Shown one piece after another: positions 27,289 to 36,466 of a stretch of 64,000 nucleotides of DNA. Positions within the stretch are counted from its first letter, which is position 1, and every line of letters begins with the position of its first letter. Under the pieces are notes generated by a model. It made no database searches. It saw only the letters and a list, made by a program, of their open reading frames with translations, and was not told where the DNA came from. The DNA is from CAYJAZ01 sp964369185 (GTDB lineage Bacteria; Desulfobacterota; Desulfovibrionia; Desulfovibrionales; Desulfovibrionaceae). The DNA lies in the NCBI GenBank assembly GCA_964369185.1, contig CAYJEN010000003.1:1-64000 (forward strand). The letters are read 5' to 3'. The position numbers were made by a program, and so were the translations under genes.

Positions 27289-28083
27289 TTGCAACAGCGT
27301 TATGTTCCTATTTTAGTGGTTTTTGTTCTGTCTATTCTTGTTGCCGGCATTGGTTATCTTGCACCAGCAGAAGAAGCAGAAAAAGAACCAGTTCGTATTC
27401 TTCTGGAAAATGAAGGCGGTAAAGTTGTTTTCGACCACAAGGTTCACGCAGAAAATTATAATATTGAGTGTGTAACCTGTCACCACGAAATGGCAGTTGG
27501 TGGAGATATTGAACAAGCAAAAGCAGAAATTCTATCTTGCGGTTCTTGTCATGGTATTGATTATAATGAAGAATATATTGCTTCACATACATCTTTATTT
27601 ACCAATGACTTTCAGTGCGCAACTTGTCACCACTATCAATTTGAAATTCAGGATTGGGGTCATGATTTCCATAGCGAAATGTTAGACTGTACTTCATGTC
27701 ACCACACTGAAGAAATTGAGCCTGAACCTCAAAACTGTGCGGACTGTCACTCAACAGGCTATGCACCTATTGACGATCCTATGCCTTCATTCAAAAATGC
27801 AGTGCATGAGCGTTGTATGCCTTGTCACCAAGATTTATACGACGAAGGTTTGGACGGTTGTAAGTCATGCCACAGTGATCCAACTTCGCGTGAAAAAGTT
27901 GCAGCAGGTGAGTATTATCTAAACCCTGATCAAGCAACATGTAAATCATGTCACGAAGGCGTAACTCCTAACGAACTTATTCCGGATAGAATAACATCAT
28001 TCCACGCAAGTTGTATGGGTTGCCATGAAGTTGAACAAAAAGGTCCATACAAACCTGACCAATGTGCGCAGTGCCACCAGTAA
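27289..28083 (+). CDS. Decaheme c-type cytochrome of the Rnf complex
   Basis: The 264-residue protein contains ten CxxCH haem-binding motifs (CVTCH, CGSCH, CATCH, CTSCH, CADCH, CMPCH, CKSCH twice, CMGCH, CAQCH) plus further His residues for the second ligand. An N-terminal hydrophobic segment (residues 7-24) exports or anchors it in the periplasm. In Desulfovibrio a multihaem cytochrome heads the rnf operon and is thought to link Rnf to the periplasmic cytochrome pool; gene order here is the same. The start is TTG, set by AGGAAAGGGG 7 bases upstream; no in-frame ATG fits. Confidence 0.93.
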   Translation: MQQRYVPILVVFVLSILVAGIGYLAPAEEAEKEPVRILLENEGGKVVFDHKVHAENYNIECVTCHHEMAVGGDIEQAKAEILSCGSCHGIDYNEEYIASHTSLFTNDFQCATCHHYQFEIQDWGHDFHSEMLDCTSCHHTEEIEPEPQNCADCHSTGYAPIDDPMPSFKNAVHERCMPCHQDLYDEGLDGCKSCHSDPTSREKVAAGEYYLNPDQATCKSCHEGVTPNELIPDRITSFHASCMGCHEVEQKGPYKPDQCAQCHQ

Positions 28084-28138
28084 ACAGGTTGCAATAAAAT
28101 ACGCCATATTTGAAACATTAAATAAATGAGATAGTAGT

Positions 28139-29383
28139 ATGACTTCAAATAAACGCTTACACTTAGATCCACAACTAAAGCTTGTGCACAACATTACGCA
28201 ACCTTTTACAGAAAATGTAAAAGTTAAAGGCTTACAAATTCTTCACACAGGCTATGTTGTAGAAAAAGAAATAAAAAAAGGTGCTCAAATCTATCCGGGA
28301 ATGCTTATGGCAAAACATCCGGATCCGCAAAGAGGCGATATTTTCGCTCCTGCGCGAGGTAAAGTTACTGAAGTGGGTTTTCGCTTTATTAAGATAGAAA
28401 TTTGTGAAGCTCAAGAAGACGATTTAGTGATTGCGCCTCTCAGCCAAGATGAAATTAAAGCTAAGCTTAACGGTTCAAAAGAAGATGCTCTTGCATTCTT
28501 AAAATCTATGGGTGTAAATACACAGAAATTCAATAAGCAATGTGATACTCTTGTTATCAACGGACTAAACTCTGAACCTGGTATTATGTGGGCTGAACCA
28601 TTACTATCAGTTCATTTTTCTGAAGTTCTTCAAGGCTTAGAGCTTGTTAAGCTTTTTCTAAAACCTAAGAAAATAATACTTGTTATTCCGGAAGGTTCGT
28701 CAGTATCAAATGTTCCTAGCGATGTAGAGATTCAGTGTATTGCTCCTGTTTATCCACATAGTTTAAGTGCAATTCTAAGGGCAGATATCATTAAAACTGA
28801 AAAACACCCGAATGTGAGAGTTGTATCAACACACAGATTATGGGGACTTTCACGCGTATACAGCACAGGTATGCCCCTTACTGAAACAGTTATAACTTTT
28901 GGAACGCCGGCTCATAAAACTAATCACATAATTAAAAACGGAACAATTATTCAAGATCTTCTTCAAACAATTACTTTCTCACTAAAAGAAGGTGATACTG
29001 TAGTTCTTGATGGTCCTCTTCGTGGTCTAAGTGTTGCAACAATTGACCGAGGAATTCCAAAAAGTATCCGTGGTGTATTTGTTGTTCCTAAGGGTTCAGT
29101 TCCAAGCTTGAAAGGTAATAGCCCTTGCTGCAATTGCGGTGCTTGTGACAGAATTTGTCCGGCAAGCTTATCTCCATCAACCATTAGTAAGTATTCTGAA
29201 TTTGGAATGTATGACAAGTGCGAAGAATGGTATGCTAAACACTGCGTAGAGTGCGGACTTTGTGGATATGTTTGTATAACTCGTCGTCCTGTTTTACAGT
29301 ATATACGTTTGGCAAAACAAAAATTGGCAGAAAGCTTAGTTGCTGTTACTACTGCTGCAGAACGTGAAAACGAAAAAGAATAA
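28139..29383 (+). CDS. rnfC: Rnf complex subunit C (Fe-S/flavin electron-transfer subunit)
   Basis: RnfC is the peripheral NADH-side subunit of the ferredoxin:NAD+ oxidoreductase that pumps Na+ or H+. The 414-residue protein has an N-terminal barrel-sandwich/biotinyl-like part (PARGKVTEVG), a Rossmann-like middle, an SLBB region and two [4Fe-4S] motifs near the C-terminus (CNCGACDRICP and CVECGLCGYVC). It is a short form, without the long Ala/Lys-rich tail of E. coli RsxC. It is second in the operon, 55 bases after the cytochrome gene. Confidence 0.94.
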   Translation: MTSNKRLHLDPQLKLVHNITQPFTENVKVKGLQILHTGYVVEKEIKKGAQIYPGMLMAKHPDPQRGDIFAPARGKVTEVGFRFIKIEICEAQEDDLVIAPLSQDEIKAKLNGSKEDALAFLKSMGVNTQKFNKQCDTLVINGLNSEPGIMWAEPLLSVHFSEVLQGLELVKLFLKPKKIILVIPEGSSVSNVPSDVEIQCIAPVYPHSLSAILRADIIKTEKHPNVRVVSTHRLWGLSRVYSTGMPLTETVITFGTPAHKTNHIIKNGTIIQDLLQTITFSLKEGDTVVLDGPLRGLSVATIDRGIPKSIRGVFVVPKGSVPSLKGNSPCCNCGACDRICPASLSPSTISKYSEFGMYDKCEEWYAKHCVECGLCGYVCITRRPVLQYIRLAKQKLAESLVAVTTAAERENEKE

Positions 29384-29396
29384 GTGAGATACTATT

Positions 29397-30344
29397 ATGA
29401 ATACCGGTTCACAAATGCTTCGCGTTACTCCACCGCCATTTTGGCACTGCGGGACTACGCTAAAGTCAATAACAGGTGAAATTATAATTGCACTTTTACC
29501 TGTAGTTTTATGTGCTGTATTAGTTTGGGGATTTTCAGCTCTTAGTGTTGTTTGCCTTTCTGTTGCAGTAAGCATCGCTACCGAGGCTCTTTGTCAAAAA
29601 ATTATGGGCAGAGAAATTGTTGTTGATAACTATACAGCAGCATTAACAGGTTTACTGCTTGCATTTATGCTTCCAGCAGCTTCTCCTTGGTGGCTTGTAA
29701 CCTTAGCGGCGTTTTTCTCAATAACAATGGGTAAAATGGCTTTTGGTGGCCTAGGTGCTTCACCATTATGTGCGCCTGCTGTTGGTTTTATCCTTTGCCA
29801 AGTGTCATTCCCTGTGTTTATGGATGCTAATGCTATGCAGCTTTCTACTAGCCTTATTGATCCATTAGTAAAAATAAAATATTTTGGTCCGGAAGCTCTT
29901 AGCAATATTTCTTATTCATCTTTATTGATGGGGGAACAAATAAGTGCATTGGGTGCTGGGCAAACCGGTTTACTTTTACTTGCAGGTATATATCTTTGCT
30001 TCCGTGGTTTTATATCATGGGAAATTGCACTCAGCTTCTTAGTTGGTGTAATAATTACAGCATTACTCTTTAATCTTTCAAATCCGGATATGTATGTATC
30101 ACCTTTGTATCATGTTTTGACAGGCTCAACTATTCTTGGAGCTTTCTTCTTAGCAACTGATATGTCTTCATCACCTAATACACCTATGAATATGTTTATC
30201 TACGGCTTTACTGGCGGTGTATTGGTTATTTTGATACGTGTATTTGGTATGTACGCTGATGGTGTACCGTTTGCCATTCTTTTGATAAATCTCATTATGC
30301 CATTACTTGAAGGCAAAAAGAGAAAACCTCTTGAAATGGAGTAA
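29397..30344 (+). CDS. rnfD: Rnf complex subunit D (membrane flavoprotein)
   Basis: RnfD is an integral membrane subunit related to NqrB that carries a covalently bound FMN and contributes to ion transport. The 315-residue protein has about eight to ten hydrophobic helices. The conserved segments GEIIIALLPVV, AFGGLGASP and FFLATDMSSSPNTP are visible. It follows rnfC after 13 bases and precedes rnfG by 5 bases. Confidence 0.94.
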   Translation: MNTGSQMLRVTPPPFWHCGTTLKSITGEIIIALLPVVLCAVLVWGFSALSVVCLSVAVSIATEALCQKIMGREIVVDNYTAALTGLLLAFMLPAASPWWLVTLAAFFSITMGKMAFGGLGASPLCAPAVGFILCQVSFPVFMDANAMQLSTSLIDPLVKIKYFGPEALSNISYSSLLMGEQISALGAGQTGLLLLAGIYLCFRGFISWEIALSFLVGVIITALLFNLSNPDMYVSPLYHVLTGSTILGAFFLATDMSSSPNTPMNMFIYGFTGGVLVILIRVFGMYADGVPFAILLINLIMPLLEGKKRKPLEME

Positions 30345-30349
30345 GCTAT

Positions 30350-30937
30350 ATGGTTGCAATGATTAAAATGGTAGTAGTGCTTTCAATGTTATGCGCACTG
30401 AGCGGATTTGCACTCTCCTATCTAAAAATGAGCACAGCAAATCGTATTGAAGAACAAGTTCTAACCTATGTTCAAAGCCCTGCGATTTTGAGTGTTTTCC
30501 CTTATGCAGAAAATGACCCTCTTGCAGAAAGACAAAAGTTCCCTCTTCCAAATGAGGAAGGAAAAGAAATAATGGTTTTTCCTTTCAAGAAAGATGGAAA
30601 GCTGGTCGGTGTTGCTTTAGAAAACTACGGTACCGGTTATGGTGGTGCGATTGGCGTTATGGTTGGTTTCAATCTTGAAAACAATACATTAATTGGAATC
30701 GGTATCACTACAATGTCAGAAACTCCTGGTCTTGGAACTAAAGTTAAAGATGAAAGTTTCACGAAAAAGTTCATAAGTGTTCCTAGTGAATCAGTAAACT
30801 TAACCGGAAACGGTGGCACTATCGATGCAATCGGTGGCGCAACAATTTCATCTGCTGCGACAGTTGTAGCTGTTCAAGAAGCGACAAAAGACTTTCTTGC
30901 TCTCAAAGACACTCTCATGACAACTTGGAATAAATAA
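30350..30937 (+). CDS. rnfG: Rnf complex subunit G (covalent FMN subunit)
   Basis: RnfG is a periplasm-facing, single-TM subunit with FMN attached through a phosphodiester bond to Thr in an S/TGATxxS/T motif. Here the motif reads GGATISSAAT near residue 165, so the acceptor Thr is kept. An N-terminal TM helix covers residues about 5-25. Length 195 residues. The ribosome site GGAG lies within the end of rnfD. The attaching enzyme ApbE is encoded four genes downstream. Confidence 0.94.
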   Translation: MVAMIKMVVVLSMLCALSGFALSYLKMSTANRIEEQVLTYVQSPAILSVFPYAENDPLAERQKFPLPNEEGKEIMVFPFKKDGKLVGVALENYGTGYGGAIGVMVGFNLENNTLIGIGITTMSETPGLGTKVKDESFTKKFISVPSESVNLTGNGGTIDAIGGATISSAATVVAVQEATKDFLALKDTLMTTWNK

Positions 30938-30947
30938 GGGGGATACA

Positions 30948-31631
30948 ATGCTCCAATTACTTTGGAAAGAATTTAGTAAAGGTTTATGGAAAGAACTTCC
31001 ACCTTTTCGTTTAGTACTTGGTCTTTGCCCTGTGCTTGCTGTTACAACCTCAGCTGAGAACGGTTTAGGTATGGGGATAGCAGTTGTATTTGTTTTGACT
31101 CTTGCAAACGCTATTATTTCTGCTGTGCGCGGAATTATTCCTAAAAAAGTACGTGTTCCTTGCTTTATTGCAATTTCAGCAACATTAGTTGTTTCTGTTG
31201 AATTATTAATGCAAGCGTTTACTTATCCACTTTATCAACAGCTTGGTATTTTCGTACCGCTTATTGTTGTTAACTGTCTTATTCTTGGTCGACTAGAAGC
31301 ATTTGCGTATAAAAATCCTGTACTTCCTTCAATTGCTGATGGCCTTGGAATGGGCGTAGGTTTTGCTTTATCGCTCACATTCCTTGGTGGTATACGTGAA
31401 CTTTTAGGTGCAGGTAGCTTATTCGGTAAGCCTATGTTTGGTGACTGGTTTGAGCCATTAACCGTTATGATTGAAGCACCGGGTGCATTTATCAGCTTAG
31501 GTTTAATTTTGGCTTTGATGAACGTAATCAACTATGTACAAGCGAAACTTAAAGGTGAAGAACCACCTGCACCTATTTCAGGTGGTTGCGCAAGTTGTTC
31601 AGGTTGTACTACTTTAGCACCGAAGAAGTAA
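30948..31631 (+). CDS. rnfE: Rnf complex subunit E
   Basis: RnfE is an integral membrane subunit homologous to NqrD and paralogous to RnfA; the pair forms the central membrane core around an Fe-S centre. The 227-residue protein has six hydrophobic helices, the N-terminal NPPFRLVLGLCPVLAVT-type segment (here ELPPFRLVLGLCPVLAV) and the second Cys segment IVVNCLILGR. The C-terminus adds a Cys-rich tail (GGCASCSGCTTL) that is not part of the usual core. Strong AGGGGGA ribosome site. Confidence 0.93.
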   Translation: MLQLLWKEFSKGLWKELPPFRLVLGLCPVLAVTTSAENGLGMGIAVVFVLTLANAIISAVRGIIPKKVRVPCFIAISATLVVSVELLMQAFTYPLYQQLGIFVPLIVVNCLILGRLEAFAYKNPVLPSIADGLGMGVGFALSLTFLGGIRELLGAGSLFGKPMFGDWFEPLTVMIEAPGAFISLGLILALMNVINYVQAKLKGEEPPAPISGGCASCSGCTTLAPKK

Positions 31632-31662
31632 CTCTCTATTAAGCTTATTATAAGGAAAAATT

Positions 31663-32235
31663 ATGGATATTTTTCAGCTTTTTGTATCTGCAATATTTGT
31701 AAACAACATTGTTCTTGCTCAATATCTTGGTAACTGCCCTTATCTTGGTTGTTCTAAAGAAAAGAGTGTGGCTTATGGTATGGGTGGTGCGGTTGTATTT
31801 GTTACCATCATGGCATCGCTTTTCACATGGGTACTTTCAGAATATTTCTTGCGTCCATTCCAGCTTGAATATTTACAAACAATATTCTTTATCTTAGTTA
31901 TTGCATCACTTGTTCAATTTGTGGAAATGTTTTTGAAGAAAGTAATTCCACCGCTCTATAGTTCACTTGGTATTTTCTTGCCACTTATCACAACAAACTG
32001 TGCTGTTATGGGTGTGGCATTACTTATTCAACGTGAATCATATACTCTTGGAACTGCTTTAACTTTTGCTTTAGCTTCAAGTATAGGTTTTGTTCTTGCG
32101 CTTGTATTGCTTGCGGGTATTCGTGAACGTTTAGAAGTTAGCAGAGTTCCTAAAGCTTTAACCGGTATTCCAATCGGGCTTATTATGGCTGGCTTAATGT
32201 CGATGTCGTTCATGGCATTTAAAGGTATGATCTAA
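31663..32235 (+). CDS. rnfA: Rnf complex subunit A
   Basis: RnfA is the partner of RnfE, homologous to NqrE. The 190-residue protein has six hydrophobic helices with the conserved half-motifs NNIVLAQYLGNCPYLGCS and ITTNCAVMG that supply the Cys ligands of the intramembrane cluster, and LLAGIRERLE near the C-terminus. A clear AAGGA ribosome site precedes the ATG. The gap to rnfB is 10 bases. Confidence 0.94.
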   Translation: MDIFQLFVSAIFVNNIVLAQYLGNCPYLGCSKEKSVAYGMGGAVVFVTIMASLFTWVLSEYFLRPFQLEYLQTIFFILVIASLVQFVEMFLKKVIPPLYSSLGIFLPLITTNCAVMGVALLIQRESYTLGTALTFALASSIGFVLALVLLAGIRERLEVSRVPKALTGIPIGLIMAGLMSMSFMAFKGMI

Positions 32236-32245
32236 AGGAAGGACT

Positions 32246-33193
32246 ATGTTTAGCTCAATATTCATATTATTTAGTGTTGGCTTTGTTGCGGCGGTCATAT
32301 TAGCGGTTGCGTCTAAGGTTTTCCATGTAGAGGAAGATCCACGCATTGAAGCTGTAGTTGATGTTTTACCCGGTGCTAACTGCGGTGGTTGTGGTTATCC
32401 CGGCTGTGAAGGGTACGCGATTGCAGTTGTAACCGATCCTGCTATTGAAGCAAACTTATGTGTTGCCGGTAGCGATGAAACAACAATCAATGTTGGTAAA
32501 CTTACCGGTAAAACGGTATCAGAAGCAGACCCACTTATCTGTGTCCGTCGTTGTGAAAAAAATGAGGGTGGTGTTAACCTTCGTTCAGATTATAAAGGTA
32601 TGCCATCATGCGCGGCGGCAGCAAGTGTTGGTTCCGGTCTAGGTTTTGATGCTTGTGCTTATTCATGCTTAGGTCTTGGTGACTGCATAAAAGTTTGCCC
32701 ATTCGATGCGCTTGTTATTGAAGATAATCTTGTAAAAGTAAAAGCAAGTGCTTGTATTGCTTGTGGTAAATGTACATCTGCTTGTCCTCGTGGACTTTTA
32801 GAACTTATTCCAAGGCGTGCAAGAGTTATGGTGTTTTGCTCAACTAAATCTAAGGGTAAAGACGTAACCGATGCTTGTAAAGTTGGTTGTATTTCTTGTA
32901 CTTTATGTGTAAAGAAATGTCCTGCTAAAGCGGTTTCAATGAAAAATGGTATTATTGCGATTGATCAGCAAGCTTGTCTTGCTTATGGTCCTGATTGTAA
33001 TGAAGCTTGTGTTGCAGCGTGTAAACGTAAAATTTTCAAATCGTTGTGGACTGAAGGTAAAATCATGCCTAAACCTATCGAAGAAAAAAAGCCTGCAAAG
33101 CCTGCTGAAAAACCTCAAGTAACTACATCTACTGAAGCATCAACTGAAGCAGCTGGTGCAGTGGTTGCTGAAACCTCTACCGAGGAAAAATAA
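32246..33193 (+). CDS. rnfB: Rnf complex subunit B (polyferredoxin)
   Basis: RnfB accepts electrons from reduced ferredoxin. After one N-terminal TM helix there is the Fe-S domain with CGGCGYPGCEGYA, then several ferredoxin CxxCxxCxxxCP motifs (LGDCIKVCP, CIACGKCTSACP, CISCTLCVKKCP). The C-terminal 50 residues are Pro/Ala/Lys/Glu-rich and probably disordered. Length 315 residues. The TAA at 33191-33193 lies 1 base before the apbE start, whose ribosome site is inside rnfB. Confidence 0.94.
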   Translation: MFSSIFILFSVGFVAAVILAVASKVFHVEEDPRIEAVVDVLPGANCGGCGYPGCEGYAIAVVTDPAIEANLCVAGSDETTINVGKLTGKTVSEADPLICVRRCEKNEGGVNLRSDYKGMPSCAAAASVGSGLGFDACAYSCLGLGDCIKVCPFDALVIEDNLVKVKASACIACGKCTSACPRGLLELIPRRARVMVFCSTKSKGKDVTDACKVGCISCTLCVKKCPAKAVSMKNGIIAIDQQACLAYGPDCNEACVAACKRKIFKSLWTEGKIMPKPIEEKKPAKPAEKPQVTTSTEASTEAAGAVVAETSTEEK

Positions 33194-33194
33194 C

Positions 33195-34127
33195 ATGAAA
33201 TCAAGACGTGATTTTTTACGTACAACACTCTCCGCCCTTGCATTCACATCAATTCCGACTCTATTTGTGAAGAACGCAAGTGCCGCAGAGCCAACTATTG
33301 TAAAACAAACACAAATTGCAATGGGAACTATAGTTTCTTTCACTGCAAGTCATACTTCTTCTGATGAAGCTTATGAAGCCTTTGCAAAGGCTTTACAAGA
33401 AATTCAACGTCTTGAAAAAATATTCTCAAGGCATGATGCGTCATCAGCTCTTTCTGTATTGAATGCTGAGGGAAAACTTTCCTATGCTCCACAAGAAATG
33501 ATTTATCTTGTAAATCAAAGTGCTGAAATAGCAAGAAATACAAATAATATTTATAATCCTGCTGTTAAGCCTTTACTTGATTTATTTGAAAGTAATCAAG
33601 ATATCAACTCATCAGCAAAAAATATTGCTCAAAATGATATCAAAAGTGCACAAGAGCTTATTAATCTTTCAGATGTAAAAGCAACTGATCACTCTATCCA
33701 CTTTGCGAAAAGCGGTATGGGAATAACTCTTGATTCAATAGCGAAAGGATACATCATTGATAGAGCTTCTGAAATCTTATCTGCTATGAATGTAAAAAAT
33801 CATATTATTAATGCAGGTGGAGATATCGTTGCAAAAGGTAGAAAAAGCCAATCAGAAGCTTGGGTTGTTGGGATTGAAAATCCACAAAATCCATCTCAAA
33901 TGCTTAAAACTTTTGAATTGCAAGATATGGCGATAGCAACTTCCGGTTCTTATCAAAAATATTTTGATAAAAATGCACAAAGACATCATATAATAAATCC
34001 TCTTAGTGCGCAAAGCCCGGATATTATTACAATATCATGTAAAGCAAAGAATGCTATGCTGGCAGATGCTTACTCAACTGCAAATAGCCTAATAGCAGAA
34101 TCAGTATATTCTAAATATACAGTATAA
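33195..34127 (+). CDS. apbE: FAD:protein FMN transferase ApbE (Tat-exported)
   Basis: ApbE attaches FMN from FAD to Thr of RnfG and RnfD outside the cytoplasm. The start at 33195 (GAGG ribosome site within rnfB) gives a twin-arginine signal SRRDFLRTT followed by a hydrophobic stretch and an ASA cleavage site. An in-frame ATG 39 bases upstream lies within rnfB and would bury the Tat motif. The catalytic region shows LDSIAKGYIIDRA and NAGGDIVAKG, and the C-terminus has the SADAYSTA-type segment (LADAYSTA). Length 310 residues. Confidence 0.93.
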   Translation: MKSRRDFLRTTLSALAFTSIPTLFVKNASAAEPTIVKQTQIAMGTIVSFTASHTSSDEAYEAFAKALQEIQRLEKIFSRHDASSALSVLNAEGKLSYAPQEMIYLVNQSAEIARNTNNIYNPAVKPLLDLFESNQDINSSAKNIAQNDIKSAQELINLSDVKATDHSIHFAKSGMGITLDSIAKGYIIDRASEILSAMNVKNHIINAGGDIVAKGRKSQSEAWVVGIENPQNPSQMLKTFELQDMAIATSGSYQKYFDKNAQRHHIINPLSAQSPDIITISCKAKNAMLADAYSTANSLIAESVYSKYTV

Positions 34128-34150
34128 CATAGTATTAAAAAGACTTTTAG

Positions 34151-34189
34151 AGGGGAAATCGTGTAATCGAGCATGATTTCCCCTTTTTT
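34151..34189 (+). terminator. Terminator of the rnf-apbE operon
   Basis: AGGGGAAATCGTG (34151-34163) pairs with CATGATTTCCCCT (34172-34184), with one G-U pair, over an 8-base loop, then a T run. It ends the seven-gene rnf run plus apbE. Confidence 0.9.
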
Positions 34190-34234
34190 GTGTATTGGAT
34201 AATAAAGGATACAATTTTTTTGACATGTAAATGC

Positions 34235-34263
34235 TTGCAAAAAGAGAATTTAAAAGTTATTAA
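34235..34263 (+). promoter_or_regulatory. Candidate promoter of the SurA-like gene
   Basis: TTGCAA (34235-34240) and TATTAA (34258-34263) are 17 bases apart, about 27 bases before the ATG at 34291. A better -35 (TTGACA at 34220) has no good -10. Confidence 0.35.
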
Positions 34264-34290
34264 TAAGTCAATTAATAGATTGGAGTTATT

Positions 34291-35223
34291 ATGCGTTACA
34301 CATTGAAATTAACAATACTTTGTTTTTTACTGTTATCTTCAGTTGCTTATGCGGCACAATCAAGGGTTGTAGCGGTAGTTAATGGGGAGATGATATCCTC
34401 ATTTGATTTAGAAAAACGTCTTGTCCCTGTGTATATTCTTAATAAAGTTGACCCTAAAAAATCAAGTCAAAAAGATACACGTGAAAAAATGGCAAAACAA
34501 ATTCTTGAATTAATGATTCAAGAAAAAATCCTTATGCAAGAAGCCGCAAAAAGCGGAATAGCAGTTTCCGAGCAAGCGCTTGAGCAACAATTTCAAGCAA
34601 GAGTTGCATCTACAGGAAAAACAGAAGATGCATTCTTAAAAGATATTAAAAAGCAAGGCTACACTAAGGAGTCACTTCTTGATGAAATAAAGCGTGAAAT
34701 AACAATACAGCAGCTTATATCTAGGAATGTAACAAGCAAAATTGTTATTAGAGATGAAGAAGTTGAAGAATATTTCAATTCAAATCCGAATATTGGCGGC
34801 GGAAATGCCTCTTATGAAGTAGCTCTGCTTGTATATCCCGATGAAAATACAGCAAAAAAATACTATGAAGATCTTCAAAAAAAGAAAAAGTCATTTGAAA
34901 GCGTAGCTAAAAGCGTTTCAGTTGGACCAAACCCTGAAGATGGCGGAAATTTAGGGCTTGTAGCTGCATCTGATATGGCGCCGGAACTATTACAACTTGT
35001 ACAAATTTTAAAAGTTGGTGATGTCTCTCCGGTGATATCACTTGGCACACAGCCCGCACAAGTAAAACTTGTTGATAAAGTAATTGTAGAAGGTGAGGCA
35101 GAGTTGGATGCTCTTACAAAAAGCAGAATCACAGAAACATTAAAATCTTCTCAAACACAATCAGCATATATGGAATATCTTGAAAAACTTAAAGATAAAG
35201 CAATCGTAGATAACAGATACTAA
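34291..35223 (+). CDS. SurA-like periplasmic chaperone/parvulin
   Basis: A secreted peptidyl-prolyl isomerase and chaperone for outer-membrane proteins. The signal peptide covers residues 1-21 (AYA cleavage before AQS). The SurA N-domain opens with VVAVVNGEMISSFDLEKR and is helical to about residue 160. One parvulin domain follows (about residues 165-270; SVGPNPEDGGNLGLV and PELLQLVQILKVGDVSPVI). At 310 residues it is shorter than E. coli SurA, having one parvulin domain instead of two. The RodZ-like gene follows after 9 bases. Confidence 0.88.
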   Translation: MRYTLKLTILCFLLLSSVAYAAQSRVVAVVNGEMISSFDLEKRLVPVYILNKVDPKKSSQKDTREKMAKQILELMIQEKILMQEAAKSGIAVSEQALEQQFQARVASTGKTEDAFLKDIKKQGYTKESLLDEIKREITIQQLISRNVTSKIVIRDEEVEEYFNSNPNIGGGNASYEVALLVYPDENTAKKYYEDLQKKKKSFESVAKSVSVGPNPEDGGNLGLVAASDMAPELLQLVQILKVGDVSPVISLGTQPAQVKLVDKVIVEGEAELDALTKSRITETLKSSQTQSAYMEYLEKLKDKAIVDNRY

Positions 35224-35232
35224 GAGGAAATT

Positions 35233-36315
35233 ATGACACTATCAGAATTAGGAGCACAGTTTAGGGAAGCTCGCGTACACCGTGGATTATTAGTTGATGA
35301 TGTAGCAAAGTCTTTAAAGATTTCTTCAAAGGTTATCCGTGCGCTTGAAGATGGAAATAGAGAAGATTTGCCGGAACTTGTTTTCTTACGTGGCTTTATT
35401 CGCTCATACGGTGTGTTCTTAGGCTTTCCGCAAACAGATTTGCAAGCTACTATAGAACTTTTAGAAGCAAGCGAAACGCCTGCGCCAAGTAATAGATTTC
35501 ATAAAGATGAAAGATATCCCCTTCATGAGCCAAGATCAAACAAAAGCTTTTTCACTACCTTTGTAACAACAATTGTAGTTGTTGCTCTTTTATTGGGGCT
35601 TGGTTACGGTGCTTTTACATACTTTGTAAATCCAAATACTTCCGGCATTGATGAAATAACATCTTCGCTTTTTGATAAAGAAACCAATGAAAACAATAAT
35701 ACAAGTGCTGATGTTCAAATTCAACCGCCTGTTGTTGATCCGCTTGAAAATGAAAAAGCTGTTGAACTTCCTACAAGTGAAGTGCAAACATCAGAACACA
35801 CACAAACTGAATCACCTGAGAATATAGCTGACTCTAGTGAGATTGAAAATACTTTGCTAGGAAAAATTGATAATAACTATGATGAAGTAGTTGTATCTGA
35901 AGCTGAATTTACAGAAGAAATGGCAGCTGCACTTGAAAGCGAAGAAATTCTTATTGCTCAACTAGAGCTTAGCGATACAATTTTAGAAACTACTGAAAAA
36001 AAAACAGAAGAAAATCTAAAAGAAGTTGAAAATAAAGTAAAAGAAGAACTTGCTATGCTTAATCCTCTCGGAAAAGGGAGCAATACTCTTATTCTAAAAG
36101 GTGTAGATGATTGCTGGATAAGCATCAATCTTGATAATGCCGCAGTGAAAAGAAATTTCATTGTAAAAAAAGGTGAAGGCATTGAGCTAAAATATAGTAA
36201 TAATGCGGTTATCCGTTATGGTAATGCAGGTGGAATTGAAGTAACACTAAATGGCGAGGAGAAAGGCACTCCGGGCGCTCTTGGTATTGTTGTTACAGAA
36301 AAATACACAAGTTAA
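35233..36315 (+). CDS. RodZ-like membrane protein (N-terminal HTH, C-terminal DUF4115)
   Basis: RodZ-type proteins link the MreB cytoskeleton to the membrane. Residues 1-75 form a HTH_25 domain (LGAQFREARVHRGLLVDDVAKSLKIS). One TM helix lies near residues 105-126. A long acidic, Glu/Ser/Thr-rich linker (about 130-270) with coiled-coil-like Glu/Lys stretches precedes a beta-rich C-terminal DUF4115-like domain (VDDCWISI). Length 360 residues. Cell-shape function is inferred from architecture, and mreB is not in the window. Confidence 0.82.
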   Translation: MTLSELGAQFREARVHRGLLVDDVAKSLKISSKVIRALEDGNREDLPELVFLRGFIRSYGVFLGFPQTDLQATIELLEASETPAPSNRFHKDERYPLHEPRSNKSFFTTFVTTIVVVALLLGLGYGAFTYFVNPNTSGIDEITSSLFDKETNENNNTSADVQIQPPVVDPLENEKAVELPTSEVQTSEHTQTESPENIADSSEIENTLLGKIDNNYDEVVVSEAEFTEEMAAALESEEILIAQLELSDTILETTEKKTEENLKEVENKVKEELAMLNPLGKGSNTLILKGVDDCWISINLDNAAVKRNFIVKKGEGIELKYSNNAVIRYGNAGGIEVTLNGEEKGTPGALGIVVTEKYTS

Positions 36316-36380
36316 GTAAAATATTTAATATATAAATAAAAACACTTGTAAGAAAAAAAGAAATTATTAATTAACAGCAC

Positions 36381-36409
36381 TTGACGAAAACAAGTTTTGA
36401 TACTATTTT
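36381..36409 (+). promoter_or_regulatory. Candidate promoter of the HesB-like selenoprotein gene
   Basis: TTGACG (36381-36386) and TATTTT (36404-36409) are 17 bases apart, leaving a leader of about 50 bases. Together with the terminator at 36805 this would make the gene monocistronic. Confidence 0.4.
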
Positions 36410-36466
36410 TCTCTTACATAAACTTAATAAAATAAAATTTAAGTTGTCATAAACTTTGGAGGCAAT

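Noticed and set aside
33156..33194. Earlier ATG for apbE inside rnfB
   Set aside because: The start at 33195 has a GAGG site and puts the Tat motif at the N-terminus, as expected for an exported ApbE.
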